Shown piece after piece: positions 1 through 5,739 of a stretch of DNA of 8,257 nt (positions are counted from its first letter, which is position 1; each line of letters opens with the position of its first letter). The position numbers were made by a program, and so were the translations under genes. The DNA is from Oscillospiraceae bacterium. Lineage in GTDB: Bacteria > Bacillota > Clostridia > Oscillospirales > Ruminococcaceae. Location: the NCBI GenBank assembly GCA_017544185.1, contig JAFYEQ010000231.1, positions 1 to 8,257 of the forward strand, given 5' to 3'. The notes under the pieces were generated by a model. That model searched no databases. It was not told where the DNA came from and saw nothing but the letters and a program-made list of their open reading frames with translations.

Positions 1-288
1 CTCTCGCCGAACGTGACGAAGATCGTGTTCGTGCTCACCATCAACGAGGCGGTGGAGAACAGACTTGACTTCAGCATGATCAAGGATGCGTACGTACGCA
101 TCATGGACAGCAGCGGAAGAGAGCTGGCCAGCTTCATGATGGATGAGTACTACTCCAATGTAACGTCTATGATGATCGGCGAGATATACAAGCACAATGA
201 TACGTGGAAATTCAACGCCATAGGCAATGGCGTAGCAAGAGACCTCGCAGGCCTTTGTGAGTTTTACGGCGTAGAGGTAGAAGGATAG
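1..288 (+). CDS. TerD-family stress protein, C-terminal part (5' end outside window)
   Basis: The reading frame is open from base 1 and ends at TAG 286-288, giving 95 residues of a longer protein. A GTG at 13 is in frame but is internal, because homologous sequence continues upstream of it. The visible part matches the second half of a TerD domain: 'KIVFVLTINEA', then 'DAYVRIMD', then 'IGEIYKHNDTWKFNAIGNG', ending in 'LAGLCEFYGVEVEG'. TerD domains are cytoplasmic, Ca2+-binding beta-sandwich modules found in tellurite-resistance and general stress operons; their exact biochemical role is unsettled. The Ca2+-binding Asp motifs normally lie in the missing N-terminal half. The next gene begins 10 nt downstream and its Shine-Dalgarno site overlaps this stop codon, so the two are almost certainly co-transcribed. 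Family assignment is strong; the precise paralogue (TerD, TerE or TerZ) cannot be decided from this fragment. Confidence 0.9.
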   Translation, partial: LSPNVTKIVFVLTINEAVENRLDFSMIKDAYVRIMDSSGRELASFMMDEYYSNVTSMMIGEIYKHNDTWKFNAIGNGVARDLAGLCEFYGVEVEG

Positions 289-298
289 GAGACCGGAT

Positions 299-1009
299 AT
301 GATCACATTTGAAACTGTCAACGAGCTTACACTTATGGTGACCTGTCAGGGCATGGATGCTATATACGCCAAGGCAGGCGCATTCATCGCAGGCGAGAAC
401 ATCGGCGGAAAGAACTACCGCTTCGATAAGGTGCTCATCGGCCCCAACGCCAACAACAATCTGGGACAGGCTCTGCTGGGATCTCTTGCCAGACGTGTCA
501 CAGGCGAGAACCTCCCCCTCATGAAGGTGATGATGAACGGCGACTCCGTGACCTACTATGCCAACTACGGCCAGCACGTAGTGGTATACCGTCTCGCTCC
601 CGGCGAGATGATCTCCGTGGAGTCGGAGAACATACTGGCCTTCAGTCAGGAATGTGACTACAGCGTCCGCTTCATCGGCGTAGGCATACTCTCCCAGAAG
701 GGCTTATGTACCACCACCCTCACAGGCAGGGGCGACAGCTCCTATGTGGCTGTACTGTCCGACGGCAACCCGATAGTACTGTCCAACGCCGTGAACCGTC
801 AGACCATATCCGTAGATCCCGACGCCGTGATATGCTGGGTGGGCAACGGCCCCTGCGATCCCCAGGTCACTGCGGACGTGTCATGGAAGACCTTCATCGG
901 ACAGACCTCGGGCGAATCCTATCAGTTCGAATGGAACGGCGGCCAGTCGGTGACTGTGATCATACAGCCCTCCGAGCGCAGAGGCGGCATAAGCGTCAGC
1001 ATGGACTGA
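299..1009 (+). CDS. AIM24-family (DUF124) protein
   Basis: This 236-residue protein has no signal peptide or membrane segment and is probably cytoplasmic. It resembles bacterial AIM24/TIGR00266 proteins, which form a beta-rich fold. Visible family marks are an N-terminal strand region followed by 'AKAGAFIAGENIGG' (24-37), a 'GSLARRVTGENLPLM' segment (61-75) matching the family's 'KR..aGE.lf...f' motif, 'VVYRLAPGEMISVESENILAF' spread over 95-115, and 'GLCTTTLTGRGDSSYVAV' (135-152) matching 'Gl...tL.G.G.v.l.'. A second half-repeat follows around 170-205 ('ISVDPDAVICWV', 'WKTFIGQTSGESYQF'). The start is set by AGGAGA at 287-292, 6 nt before the ATG. Bacterial AIM24 has no settled function; the yeast namesake affects mitochondrial inner-membrane organisation. 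Lying between a TerD gene and further Ter-type genes, it probably works in the same stress response (inference). The C-terminal tail (225-236) is not recognised. Confidence 0.85.
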   Translation: MITFETVNELTLMVTCQGMDAIYAKAGAFIAGENIGGKNYRFDKVLIGPNANNNLGQALLGSLARRVTGENLPLMKVMMNGDSVTYYANYGQHVVVYRLAPGEMISVESENILAFSQECDYSVRFIGVGILSQKGLCTTTLTGRGDSSYVAVLSDGNPIVLSNAVNRQTISVDPDAVICWVGNGPCDPQVTADVSWKTFIGQTSGESYQFEWNGGQSVTVIIQPSERRGGISVSMD

Positions 1010-1025
1010 TAGCAGCGAGGTACCT

Positions 1026-2033
1026 ATGAAAAAGATAGTATGTACAGTGCTCTCAGCACTGACGGTCATGACGTTGGCGGTACTCCCGACGGGAGCCATG
1101 TCCCCTGCTGTCTGTGCAGCCTCGGAGAAGCTGGCTGCACCTGCAGACCTCAAAGTCGAGAGCAGGATAGGAGCTGCCGTACTGAGCTGGGACGCAGTAA
1201 AGGGCGCAGACAAGTACCGCATCTACCGATGGGACGACTCTAAGAACGAATGGCAGAGATACGGCACCGTGCGCGGTACAAGAGCCGTGATAAAAGGACT
1301 GGAGAGCGGCGTGGGATATACCTATCGTGTAGCTGCACTAAAAGGCCGCGCCGAAGGCGAGACCTCGGTCCCCGCAGAGGTGATGTGCCGGATCAAAGCA
1401 AAGACATATATCGACGGATATCGCAGCATAGTCAAGAAAGCTTCTGTCGAAGGCACCGACCCCATGTGCTCCCTCTATGATATCACAGGCGACGATATCC
1501 CGGAGCTCTTCGTATCCCCATGTGATACACATGCTAGCTGCGTCGATGTCTACACCTGGGCCAACGGCGCTGTCATCCCCGTGAGACATGCAGGCGGATA
1601 CGGCTTCGGCAGCGGCGGAGAGGTGGTATATCTCCCGTCCTCGGGACTGCTCGACACCTACTATGCCGGCATGGGCGTCATCATGAACGAGCTTGTCCGT
1701 GTAAAGGACAACGGCACGGCCGAAAGGGTATTTTTCAGCGAGAACGGCGAATATATCGGCGGCGGGAACGATCCCTATCATATCATCAACGACAAGAAGG
1801 TATCAAAGAAGAGCTACGACAAGGCCGTGAAAAAGTACGTCGATGCCCCTCTGTTCCTCGGCAGATCATATGTCATCGATCCCGATAAGCATCCCGATAT
1901 ATACAAGAAAAATGGGTATGTATGTATAGAAGACATATTCAAGGCGCTGGAGAACGGGGAAGAGCTTGATCTCTCGGTAGCTCATGAGAGCGAATGGGTA
2001 TCCTCGGGAGACCTGTTCCAGTTCGATGACTGA
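1026..2033 (+). CDS. Secreted fibronectin type III protein with a 'DITGDDIPEL' module, function unknown
   Basis: The 335-residue protein starts with a Sec signal peptide: Lys2-Lys3, a hydrophobic core at about 5-24, and a likely cleavage after 'AVCA' (residues 28-31). No lipobox, sortase motif or later membrane segment is seen, so it is probably released or loosely wall-bound. A fibronectin type III domain spans about 36-123 ('PADLKVESRIGAAVLSWDAV', 'YRIYRWD', 'YTYRVAAL'). The rest (about 128-315) resembles a poorly characterised region frequent in secreted Ruminococcus and Clostridia proteins. It carries an EF-hand-like loop 'YDITGDDIPELFV' (151-163; D152, T154, D156 and D157 could bind Ca2+) followed by Gly/Tyr-rich strands. 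No catalytic motif is recognised. GAGG at 1017-1020 lies 5 nt before the ATG. It sits 16 nt after the AIM24 gene, in the middle of otherwise cytoplasmic Ter-type genes, which is unusual. A binding or adhesion role is only a guess. Confidence 0.8.
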   Translation: MKKIVCTVLSALTVMTLAVLPTGAMSPAVCAASEKLAAPADLKVESRIGAAVLSWDAVKGADKYRIYRWDDSKNEWQRYGTVRGTRAVIKGLESGVGYTYRVAALKGRAEGETSVPAEVMCRIKAKTYIDGYRSIVKKASVEGTDPMCSLYDITGDDIPELFVSPCDTHASCVDVYTWANGAVIPVRHAGGYGFGSGGEVVYLPSSGLLDTYYAGMGVIMNELVRVKDNGTAERVFFSENGEYIGGGNDPYHIINDKKVSKKSYDKAVKKYVDAPLFLGRSYVIDPDKHPDIYKKNGYVCIEDIFKALENGEELDLSVAHESEWVSSGDLFQFDD

Positions 2034-2083
2034 TCATAGCCGATGATATAACATCCTTCAATGACTTACAGATCGGAGCATAT

Positions 2084-3481
2084 ATGGAACTTGTAAGAGG
2101 AATGCGCGCAAAGCTGGGCGACCACTTTGACCTGAGCCGTGAGCTGCAGGTCGAGATGAGCATATCCGGCAGCGCAGTTTACGATCATACCTGCTTTGGC
2201 GTGGACAGCAATGATATACTGTCCGACGACAGGTATATGGTATTCTACAATCAGACCTCATCCCCCGCAGGGGAGATAAAGTATACCGCCAAGGGCAATG
2301 CTGCGGTATTCACCGTGAAGCTGGATGCCCTTCCCGCGTCTGTCGCCAAGCTGGTGTTCACCGTTAGTGTAGACGGAGACGGGGTCATGGGAGATATAGC
2401 CGCCCACAGCGTGGTGGTGTCCCAGAGCGGACGCGAGCCCGTGCGTATGGACGTATCGGGCAAGGACTTCAAGGCCGAGAAGGCGATCATATCCATAGAG
2501 ATATACAAGAAGGGCGAGTGGCGCATAGCAGCCGCTGCCAAGGGCATGAACGGCGGACTGTCGGCACTGCTGGCGTCCTTCGGCGGTACCGAGGCGGATG
2601 ACGATGTGCCCGCAGCTGCTCCTGCTCCTGCACCGGGCGCTCCGACGCCCGTGCCTGTAGCGGGCGCTTCTGCACCCGCTCCCTCAAAGGGAGTGTCCCT
2701 CAAGAAGACCGAGGCTCAGGTCACAGAGAAGATCATGAGCAAGATCAGTCTGTCCAAGGACAAGGTCAAGCTGGAGAAGCATGTGGTCAACCTGTCAAAG
2801 TGCGTGGTGAGCCTGAGCAAGACCACCCGCATAGATCTGGGGGATATGAGAGCGAAGGTCGTGGTAGTGATAGACTACAGCGGATCCATGGGCAGCCTGT
2901 ACAGGACAGGCGTGGTACAGGAGACGCTGGACAGGCTGGTGCCCTTAGGGCTCACCTTCGACGACAACGGCTCCTTAGACGTGTTCCTGTTCCAGAGCGA
3001 CTACCGCAGGATGGAGCCTCTGGGACTGTCCAACTACGCAAACTACGTGCGTGACGTGATCATATCATCGGACTATCCCATGGGCGGAACGAAGTACGCG
3101 CCGGTACTGAGCATCATCATAGAGGGCGGCGAGACCGCATCCAAGGGCGGCCTCTTCGGCAAGACGAAGGCCACCGTGATACCCCCCATCGTGGATGACG
3201 GGGCCCCCACGTTCATACTCTTCATCACCGACGGCGACAACGCCGACAAGCCCGAGACCGACAGGATCATCCGCAAGTGCTCGGATATGAACGTGTTCAT
3301 ACAGTTCATCGGCATCGGCACGGAGCGCTTCGACTACCTGAGGAGCCTTGATGATATGCAGGGGCGCAAGCGCGACAATACGGGCTTCTCCTGCATGAAG
3401 GACCTGAAGAAGGCTTCCGACGACGAGCTCTACCGCAACGTGCTCTCACAGTTCTCCGACTGGCTCGACCACCTGCAGTAA
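2084..3481 (+). CDS. TerD-vWA fusion protein (TerF-like)
   Basis: The protein has 465 residues, no signal peptide, and three parts. Residues 1-170 are a TerD domain ('MELVRGMRAKL', 'FGVDSNDILSDDRYMVFYNQ', 'AKLVFTVSVDG', 'EIYKKGEWRIAAAAKGMNGG'). Residues 176-201 are an Ala/Pro-rich flexible linker. Residues 258-465 are a von Willebrand A domain with an intact MIDAS: D264-x-S266-x-S268 in 'DYSGSMGS', T336 in 'GGTKYAP', and D383 in 'FITDGD'. Such a site binds Mg2+ or Ca2+ to engage an acidic ligand on a partner. Before the vWA domain lies a run of I/V-x-L-x-K repeats (204-252). TerF/TerY-type vWA proteins are thought to organise Ter complexes in metal or phage stress. GGAG at 2075-2078, 5 nt before the ATG, sets the start; the frame is open back to 2030 but has no ATG, GTG or TTG. 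The gap to the previous gene is 50 nt, the widest in the operon. A terminator follows 12 nt after the stop. Confidence 0.9.
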   Translation: MELVRGMRAKLGDHFDLSRELQVEMSISGSAVYDHTCFGVDSNDILSDDRYMVFYNQTSSPAGEIKYTAKGNAAVFTVKLDALPASVAKLVFTVSVDGDGVMGDIAAHSVVVSQSGREPVRMDVSGKDFKAEKAIISIEIYKKGEWRIAAAAKGMNGGLSALLASFGGTEADDDVPAAAPAPAPGAPTPVPVAGASAPAPSKGVSLKKTEAQVTEKIMSKISLSKDKVKLEKHVVNLSKCVVSLSKTTRIDLGDMRAKVVVVIDYSGSMGSLYRTGVVQETLDRLVPLGLTFDDNGSLDVFLFQSDYRRMEPLGLSNYANYVRDVIISSDYPMGGTKYAPVLSIIIEGGETASKGGLFGKTKATVIPPIVDDGAPTFILFITDGDNADKPETDRIIRKCSDMNVFIQFIGIGTERFDYLRSLDDMQGRKRDNTGFSCMKDLKKASDDELYRNVLSQFSDWLDHLQ

Positions 3482-3492
3482 CAATGACAGTC

Positions 3493-3530
3493 AGGCACAC
3501 ACATCCCTCCGGGATCGTGTGTGCCTTTTT
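3493..3530 (+). terminator. Intrinsic terminator of the Ter-type operon
   Basis: AGGCACACAC (3493-3502) pairs with GTGTGTGCCT (3517-3526). The stem continues as ATCCC (3503-3507) with GGGAT (3511-3515) around a TCC loop, with C3516 bulged. That gives about 15 bp followed directly by a T tract (3526-3530). It begins 12 nt after the TerD-vWA stop. On the opposite strand the stem forms but has no T tract after it, so it should work mainly for the + strand operon. Confidence 0.9.
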
Positions 3531-3537
3531 CGTGTGT

Positions 3538-3554
3538 GTATGAAAGCGTCATAC
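3538..3554. repeat. Short inverted repeat between the convergent genes
   Basis: GTATGA (3538-3543) and TCATAC (3549-3554) are perfect complements around a 5-nt AAGCG spacer, 6 nt beyond the kinase stop codon on the minus strand. It could fold in the kinase mRNA 3' end, but no T tract follows in that direction, so it is a weak candidate for 3'-end formation. The 78-nt space between the two stop codons holds only this and the terminator. Confidence 0.4.
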
Positions 3555-3559
3555 GTCCT

Positions 3560-4894
3560 CTACAGCGGCAGCATCAGCTCTGTCTCGGTCATGTCATCGT
3601 ATGTCCTCATGCGTATGTCTCCTCCCAGAGCGCGGGCGATGCACCGCGCCTCATAGAGACCCACGCCGCTGCCCTCTATGCCCTCGGAATTGGAGCCGCG
3701 CCAGTAGCTCCCCCACACGAACGGGAGCTCGCTCTCGGGCAACGGCGTGCCCTTGTTGCGGACGGATATGAAATGCCCCTCGTCGGTCTTGTCGAGATCT
3801 AGCACTATGCCGGTGCCGTCGCCGTACTTCACAGCGTTGTCCATGAGCTGGCGAAGGATGCGGAGTATGCCGTCTATGTCGCTGTTGATCATCACGTCGC
3901 CCTTCGACTTTATCTCAAAGGGGATACGGGCTATCTCCAGCCGTCTGCCGTATTCCTCGGTGATCCTGCGGGCGATCTCCTTACGGTAGAAGGGAGATGT
4001 ATGCGGATCGAAGTCGTATATCACCGACCCCGACGTATCCAGCAGCTGCAGCACGATCGCATGTATGTCATCGGCGTTTTTGTCAATACGCGCAGCCAGC
4101 TTCGCATCCTCCTCGTTTATGCTGCCGTCCTTTGAGTAGAGCCCCGTGGATATGGCCTCGCACATCAGCTTGATATTCGCCACAGGCGTCTTTATACCGT
4201 GTGCAAGGGCGGTCATGGTCCTCTCGCGGTCAAGGGAGATCTTGAGTATGGTCTGTCTGTCATGACCTAGCTTGTCCGCCAGCATGTTCATGCCCCATAC
4301 GAACTTGCCGAGATACCTGTCACGGCGCTCGGGCAGCTTCTCCTCCAGGTCTCCCCTTGCCATACGCTCGGGCCTGTCGGACAGTCTCTCAAAGGGCAGC
4401 AGTATCCGACGATACACCCAGAGAGAGTATACCAGCACCACCGCAGCGCATACGATCAGCGCCGCGTTCATGACAGTCACGATCCTCTCGTATACCGACC
4501 TGCCGAACCTGTGTACCGCCAGCGCCACCAGTCTGTCGCCGTCGTATATGCCGCATATCAGCGTGTCATTGCCGCCGATGATATCCGCGTCGGAGCCATC
4601 CGCCTCTCCTGTCATGATGATATCCACATCCTCGGGGGCGCTGTCGCAGCCGTAGAGCTGCTCCCATTCGGTCACGCGCCGATAGAACACCGTATCCACC
4701 GCGTCCCGCAGGCTCTCCTCGGTGACCTCGGTGCCCTCTATGGTCTGGGATATCTCACGGGTGATGCGCTGCACCACCACGTTGCGCTCGGTATTGCGGT
4801 CTCCGATGATGTCCCTCGCAGCGATGTTCAGCACCAGCGCCGCCGCGATGAGCACGATGAGCACTATCGCTGTCCGTTTGATATAGCCGCTCAT
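3560..4894 (-). CDS. Sensor histidine kinase with HAMP linker and acidic extracellular domain
   Basis: The 444-residue membrane kinase pairs with the regulator gene just upstream. TM1 is at about 8-26, an extracellular domain at about 27-136, TM2 at about 138-160, and a HAMP-like linker at about 162-215 ('RRILLPFERLSDRPERMARGDL'-type signature). The dimerisation/phosphoacceptor helix carries H232 in 'ALAHGIKTPVANIKLM'. The ATPase domain shows the N box 'LMDNAVKYG' (N353), a G1-like box 'VRNKGTPLP' (N380 in place of the usual Asp, a form I recall in VanS-like kinases), an F-box-like 'FVWGSYWRG', and the G2 box 'GSGVGL' (408-413). The start is ATG 4894, not the longer in-frame extension to 5035. 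It overlaps the regulator stop as ATGA, has GGAG 7 nt upstream (4902-4905), and leads straight into TM1. The extracellular domain is small and acidic, with two Cys, and resembles no named sensor domain. The likely role is envelope stress or peptide sensing (inference). Confidence 0.93.
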   Translation of the reverse strand: MSGYIKRTAIVLIVLIAAALVLNIAARDIIGDRNTERNVVVQRITREISQTIEGTEVTEESLRDAVDTVFYRRVTEWEQLYGCDSAPEDVDIIMTGEADGSDADIIGGNDTLICGIYDGDRLVALAVHRFGRSVYERIVTVMNAALIVCAAVVLVYSLWVYRRILLPFERLSDRPERMARGDLEEKLPERRDRYLGKFVWGMNMLADKLGHDRQTILKISLDRERTMTALAHGIKTPVANIKLMCEAISTGLYSKDGSINEEDAKLAARIDKNADDIHAIVLQLLDTSGSVIYDFDPHTSPFYRKEIARRITEEYGRRLEIARIPFEIKSKGDVMINSDIDGILRILRQLMDNAVKYGDGTGIVLDLDKTDEGHFISVRNKGTPLPESELPFVWGSYWRGSNSEGIEGSGVGLYEARCIARALGGDIRMRTYDDMTETELMLPL

Positions 4895-5574
4895 TGGCCG
4901 TCTCCGAAACGATAGCCTACGCGGTATACCGTCTGTATCAGGCGGGGCTTCTTGGGATCGTCCTCGATCTTGTCGCGGAGCCAGCTTATGTATACGCTCA
5001 GTGAGGCGAGCTCGGAGCAGCAGTCCTCGCCCCATACCGCGTTGAATATCACTTCCTTGCTCAGAGCCTGTCCTTTATGTCTCATCAGGTACACCAGCAG
5101 ATCGTACTCCTTGCCGTTCATGCCTATCTCTTTGCCGTCCTTGTATGCCCTGCGGGCGCCTGTATCCACGGTGATGCCACAGGCTGTGAGCAGTTCCTTT
5201 TCGGTAACTCTCTCGTATGTGCGGCGCATCAGCGCCTTCACCTTGGATGCGATCACGGGGAAGGAGAAGGGCTTGTCGATATAGTCATCCGCCCCTATCT
5301 CCATGCCCTTGATCTTGCTGTCGTCATCTGTCATGGCGCTCATCATGATCACGGGCATATCACGGCTGCGCCGTATCTCCGACAGAGCCTCGAAGCCATC
5401 CCTGCCCGGGAGCATCACATCAAGGAGCAGCAGTCTGAACACCTCCTGCCCCAACAGCTCCAGTCCCTCCTCAGCGCTTTTGGCAAGACTTACCGAGAAT
5501 CCCTCCCGCCTCATGAGATCGGCCAGCAGCTGCCCTAAGTCCTCATTGTCCTCTATGATAAGTATATCTGTCAT
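4891..5574 (-). CDS. OmpR/PhoB-family response regulator
   Basis: The product has 227 residues from the second of two adjacent ATGs. The receiver domain spans 1-120: acidic pair E8-D9 in 'ILIIEDNED', phosphoacceptor D52 in 'LLLLDVMLPGRDG', S79 in 'VIMMSAM' as the Thr/Ser switch residue, and K101 in 'YIDKPFS'. The winged-helix DNA-binding domain covers about 128-225, with 'GKEYDLLVYLM', the recognition-helix region 'SLSVYISWLRDKIE', and the closing wing 'IQTVYRVGYRFGD'. ATG 5574 is preferred because GAGG (5585-5582) is 7 nt away. ATG 5577 is 3 nt longer with only 4 nt spacing and remains possible. The gene is transcribed from a near-consensus promoter and is translationally coupled to its kinase. 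A tandem repeat typical of this regulator class lies in the divergent region before the exporter operon, which is the probable target. CiaR- or VanR-like regulators are the nearest types by site and sequence feel. Confidence 0.95.
   Translation of the reverse strand: MTDILIIEDNEDLGQLLADLMRREGFSVSLAKSAEEGLELLGQEVFRLLLLDVMLPGRDGFEALSEIRRSRDMPVIMMSAMTDDDSKIKGMEIGADDYIDKPFSFPVIASKVKALMRRTYERVTEKELLTACGITVDTGARRAYKDGKEIGMNGKEYDLLVYLMRHKGQALSKEVIFNAVWGEDCCSELASLSVYISWLRDKIEDDPKKPRLIQTVYRVGYRFGDGQ
4902..4905 (-). promoter_or_regulatory. Ribosome binding site setting the kinase start
   Basis: On the minus strand GGAG occupies 4905-4902, 7 nt before ATG 4894-4892. It lies inside the last codons of the response regulator. 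With the ATGA stop/start overlap this implies translational coupling, and it rules out the upstream 47-codon extension as real coding sequence. Confidence 0.8.
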
Positions 5575-5579
5575 CATAT

Positions 5580-5585
5580 CACCTC
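5580..5585 (-). promoter_or_regulatory. Ribosome binding site of the response regulator
   Basis: Minus-strand GAGGTG at 5585-5580 is the only Shine-Dalgarno-like sequence before the gene. Its GAGG core stands 4 nt from the ATG at 5577 and 7 nt from the ATG at 5574, which favours the second ATG. Confidence 0.7.
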
Positions 5586-5594
5586 GCCTATCTC

Positions 5595-5623
5595 ATTGTA
5601 CCATATTTTTGGGAATTTGTCAA
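5595..5623 (-). promoter_or_regulatory. Vegetative (sigma-A type) promoter of the two-component operon
   Basis: On the minus strand a perfect -35 TTGACA (5623-5618) is separated by exactly 17 bp from a -10 TACAAT (5600-5595). A TG one base upstream of the -10 makes it an extended -10. Transcription would start near 5588, only a few bases before the Shine-Dalgarno site, so the leader would be very short (about 11-14 nt). This predicts strong, largely constitutive expression of the regulator and kinase. Confidence 0.88.
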
Positions 5624-5675
5624 TACCCTTTTTCATGGAACTTTGAAATGTCTTTTCATACACATATCACCATAA

Positions 5676-5692
5676 CTTAAGATTAGTTTAAG
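5676..5692 (+). promoter_or_regulatory. Tandem direct repeat, probable response-regulator operator (CiaR-like box)
   Basis: CTTAAG (5676-5681) and TTTAAG (5687-5692) are separated by 5 bp, giving an 11-bp period, one helical turn. This is how an OmpR-family dimer binds head-to-tail on one face of DNA. It fits the streptococcal CiaR consensus as I remember it (NTTAAG-N5-WTTAAG). The repeat ends 10 bp before the -10 of the exporter promoter, covering the place of the missing -35, which suggests activation. The assignment to the neighbouring regulator is inference from position. Confidence 0.72.
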
Positions 5693-5699
5693 GTAGATA

Positions 5700-5708
5700 T
5701 GGGATAAT
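5700..5708 (+). promoter_or_regulatory. Extended -10 of the exporter operon promoter
   Basis: TG-G-GATAAT at 5700-5708 is an extended -10 with five of six bases matching TATAAT. No TTGACA-like hexamer occurs 16-18 bp upstream; the direct repeat at 5676-5692 lies there instead. The predicted start is near 5715, giving a leader of about 25 nt with AAAGGAG at 5725-5731. Confidence 0.68.
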
Positions 5709-5739
5709 GTAGCTATGAGAAGACAAAGGAGACGGTGAT

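Noticed and set aside
212..577. 121-codon open frame on the minus strand across the TerD/AIM24 junction
   Set aside because: It opposes two well-supported genes, shows no recognisable domain, and has no promoter or ribosome binding site.
2034..2083. Possible internal promoter (TATAAC near 2047) in the 50-nt gap before the TerD-vWA gene
   Set aside because: No acceptable -35 lies at the right distance, and the hexamer match alone is weak.
2251..2703. 150-codon open frame on the minus strand opposite the TerD-vWA gene
   Set aside because: The apparent Ala/Gly-rich protein is the complement of the Ala/Pro linker codons; there is no independent coding evidence.
4895..5035. Upstream in-frame extension of the histidine kinase reading frame
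   Set aside because: It lies wholly within the response regulator gene on the same strand, encodes an Arg/Pro-rich unlike-kinase stretch, and the ATGA overlap plus GGAG support ATG 4894.
5077..5538. 153-codon open frame on the + strand inside the response regulator
   Set aside because: It is antisense to a clear receiver/winged-helix gene, has a His/Gln-rich composition with no family signature, and is best explained as a GC-driven shadow frame.
5715..5738. Seven-codon frame MRRQRRR ending just before the exporter adaptor start, a possible leader peptide
   Set aside because: It has no ribosome binding site, begins about at the predicted transcription start, and its AGA/AGG codons are mostly the adaptor's own Shine-Dalgarno region. 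Chance is more likely.
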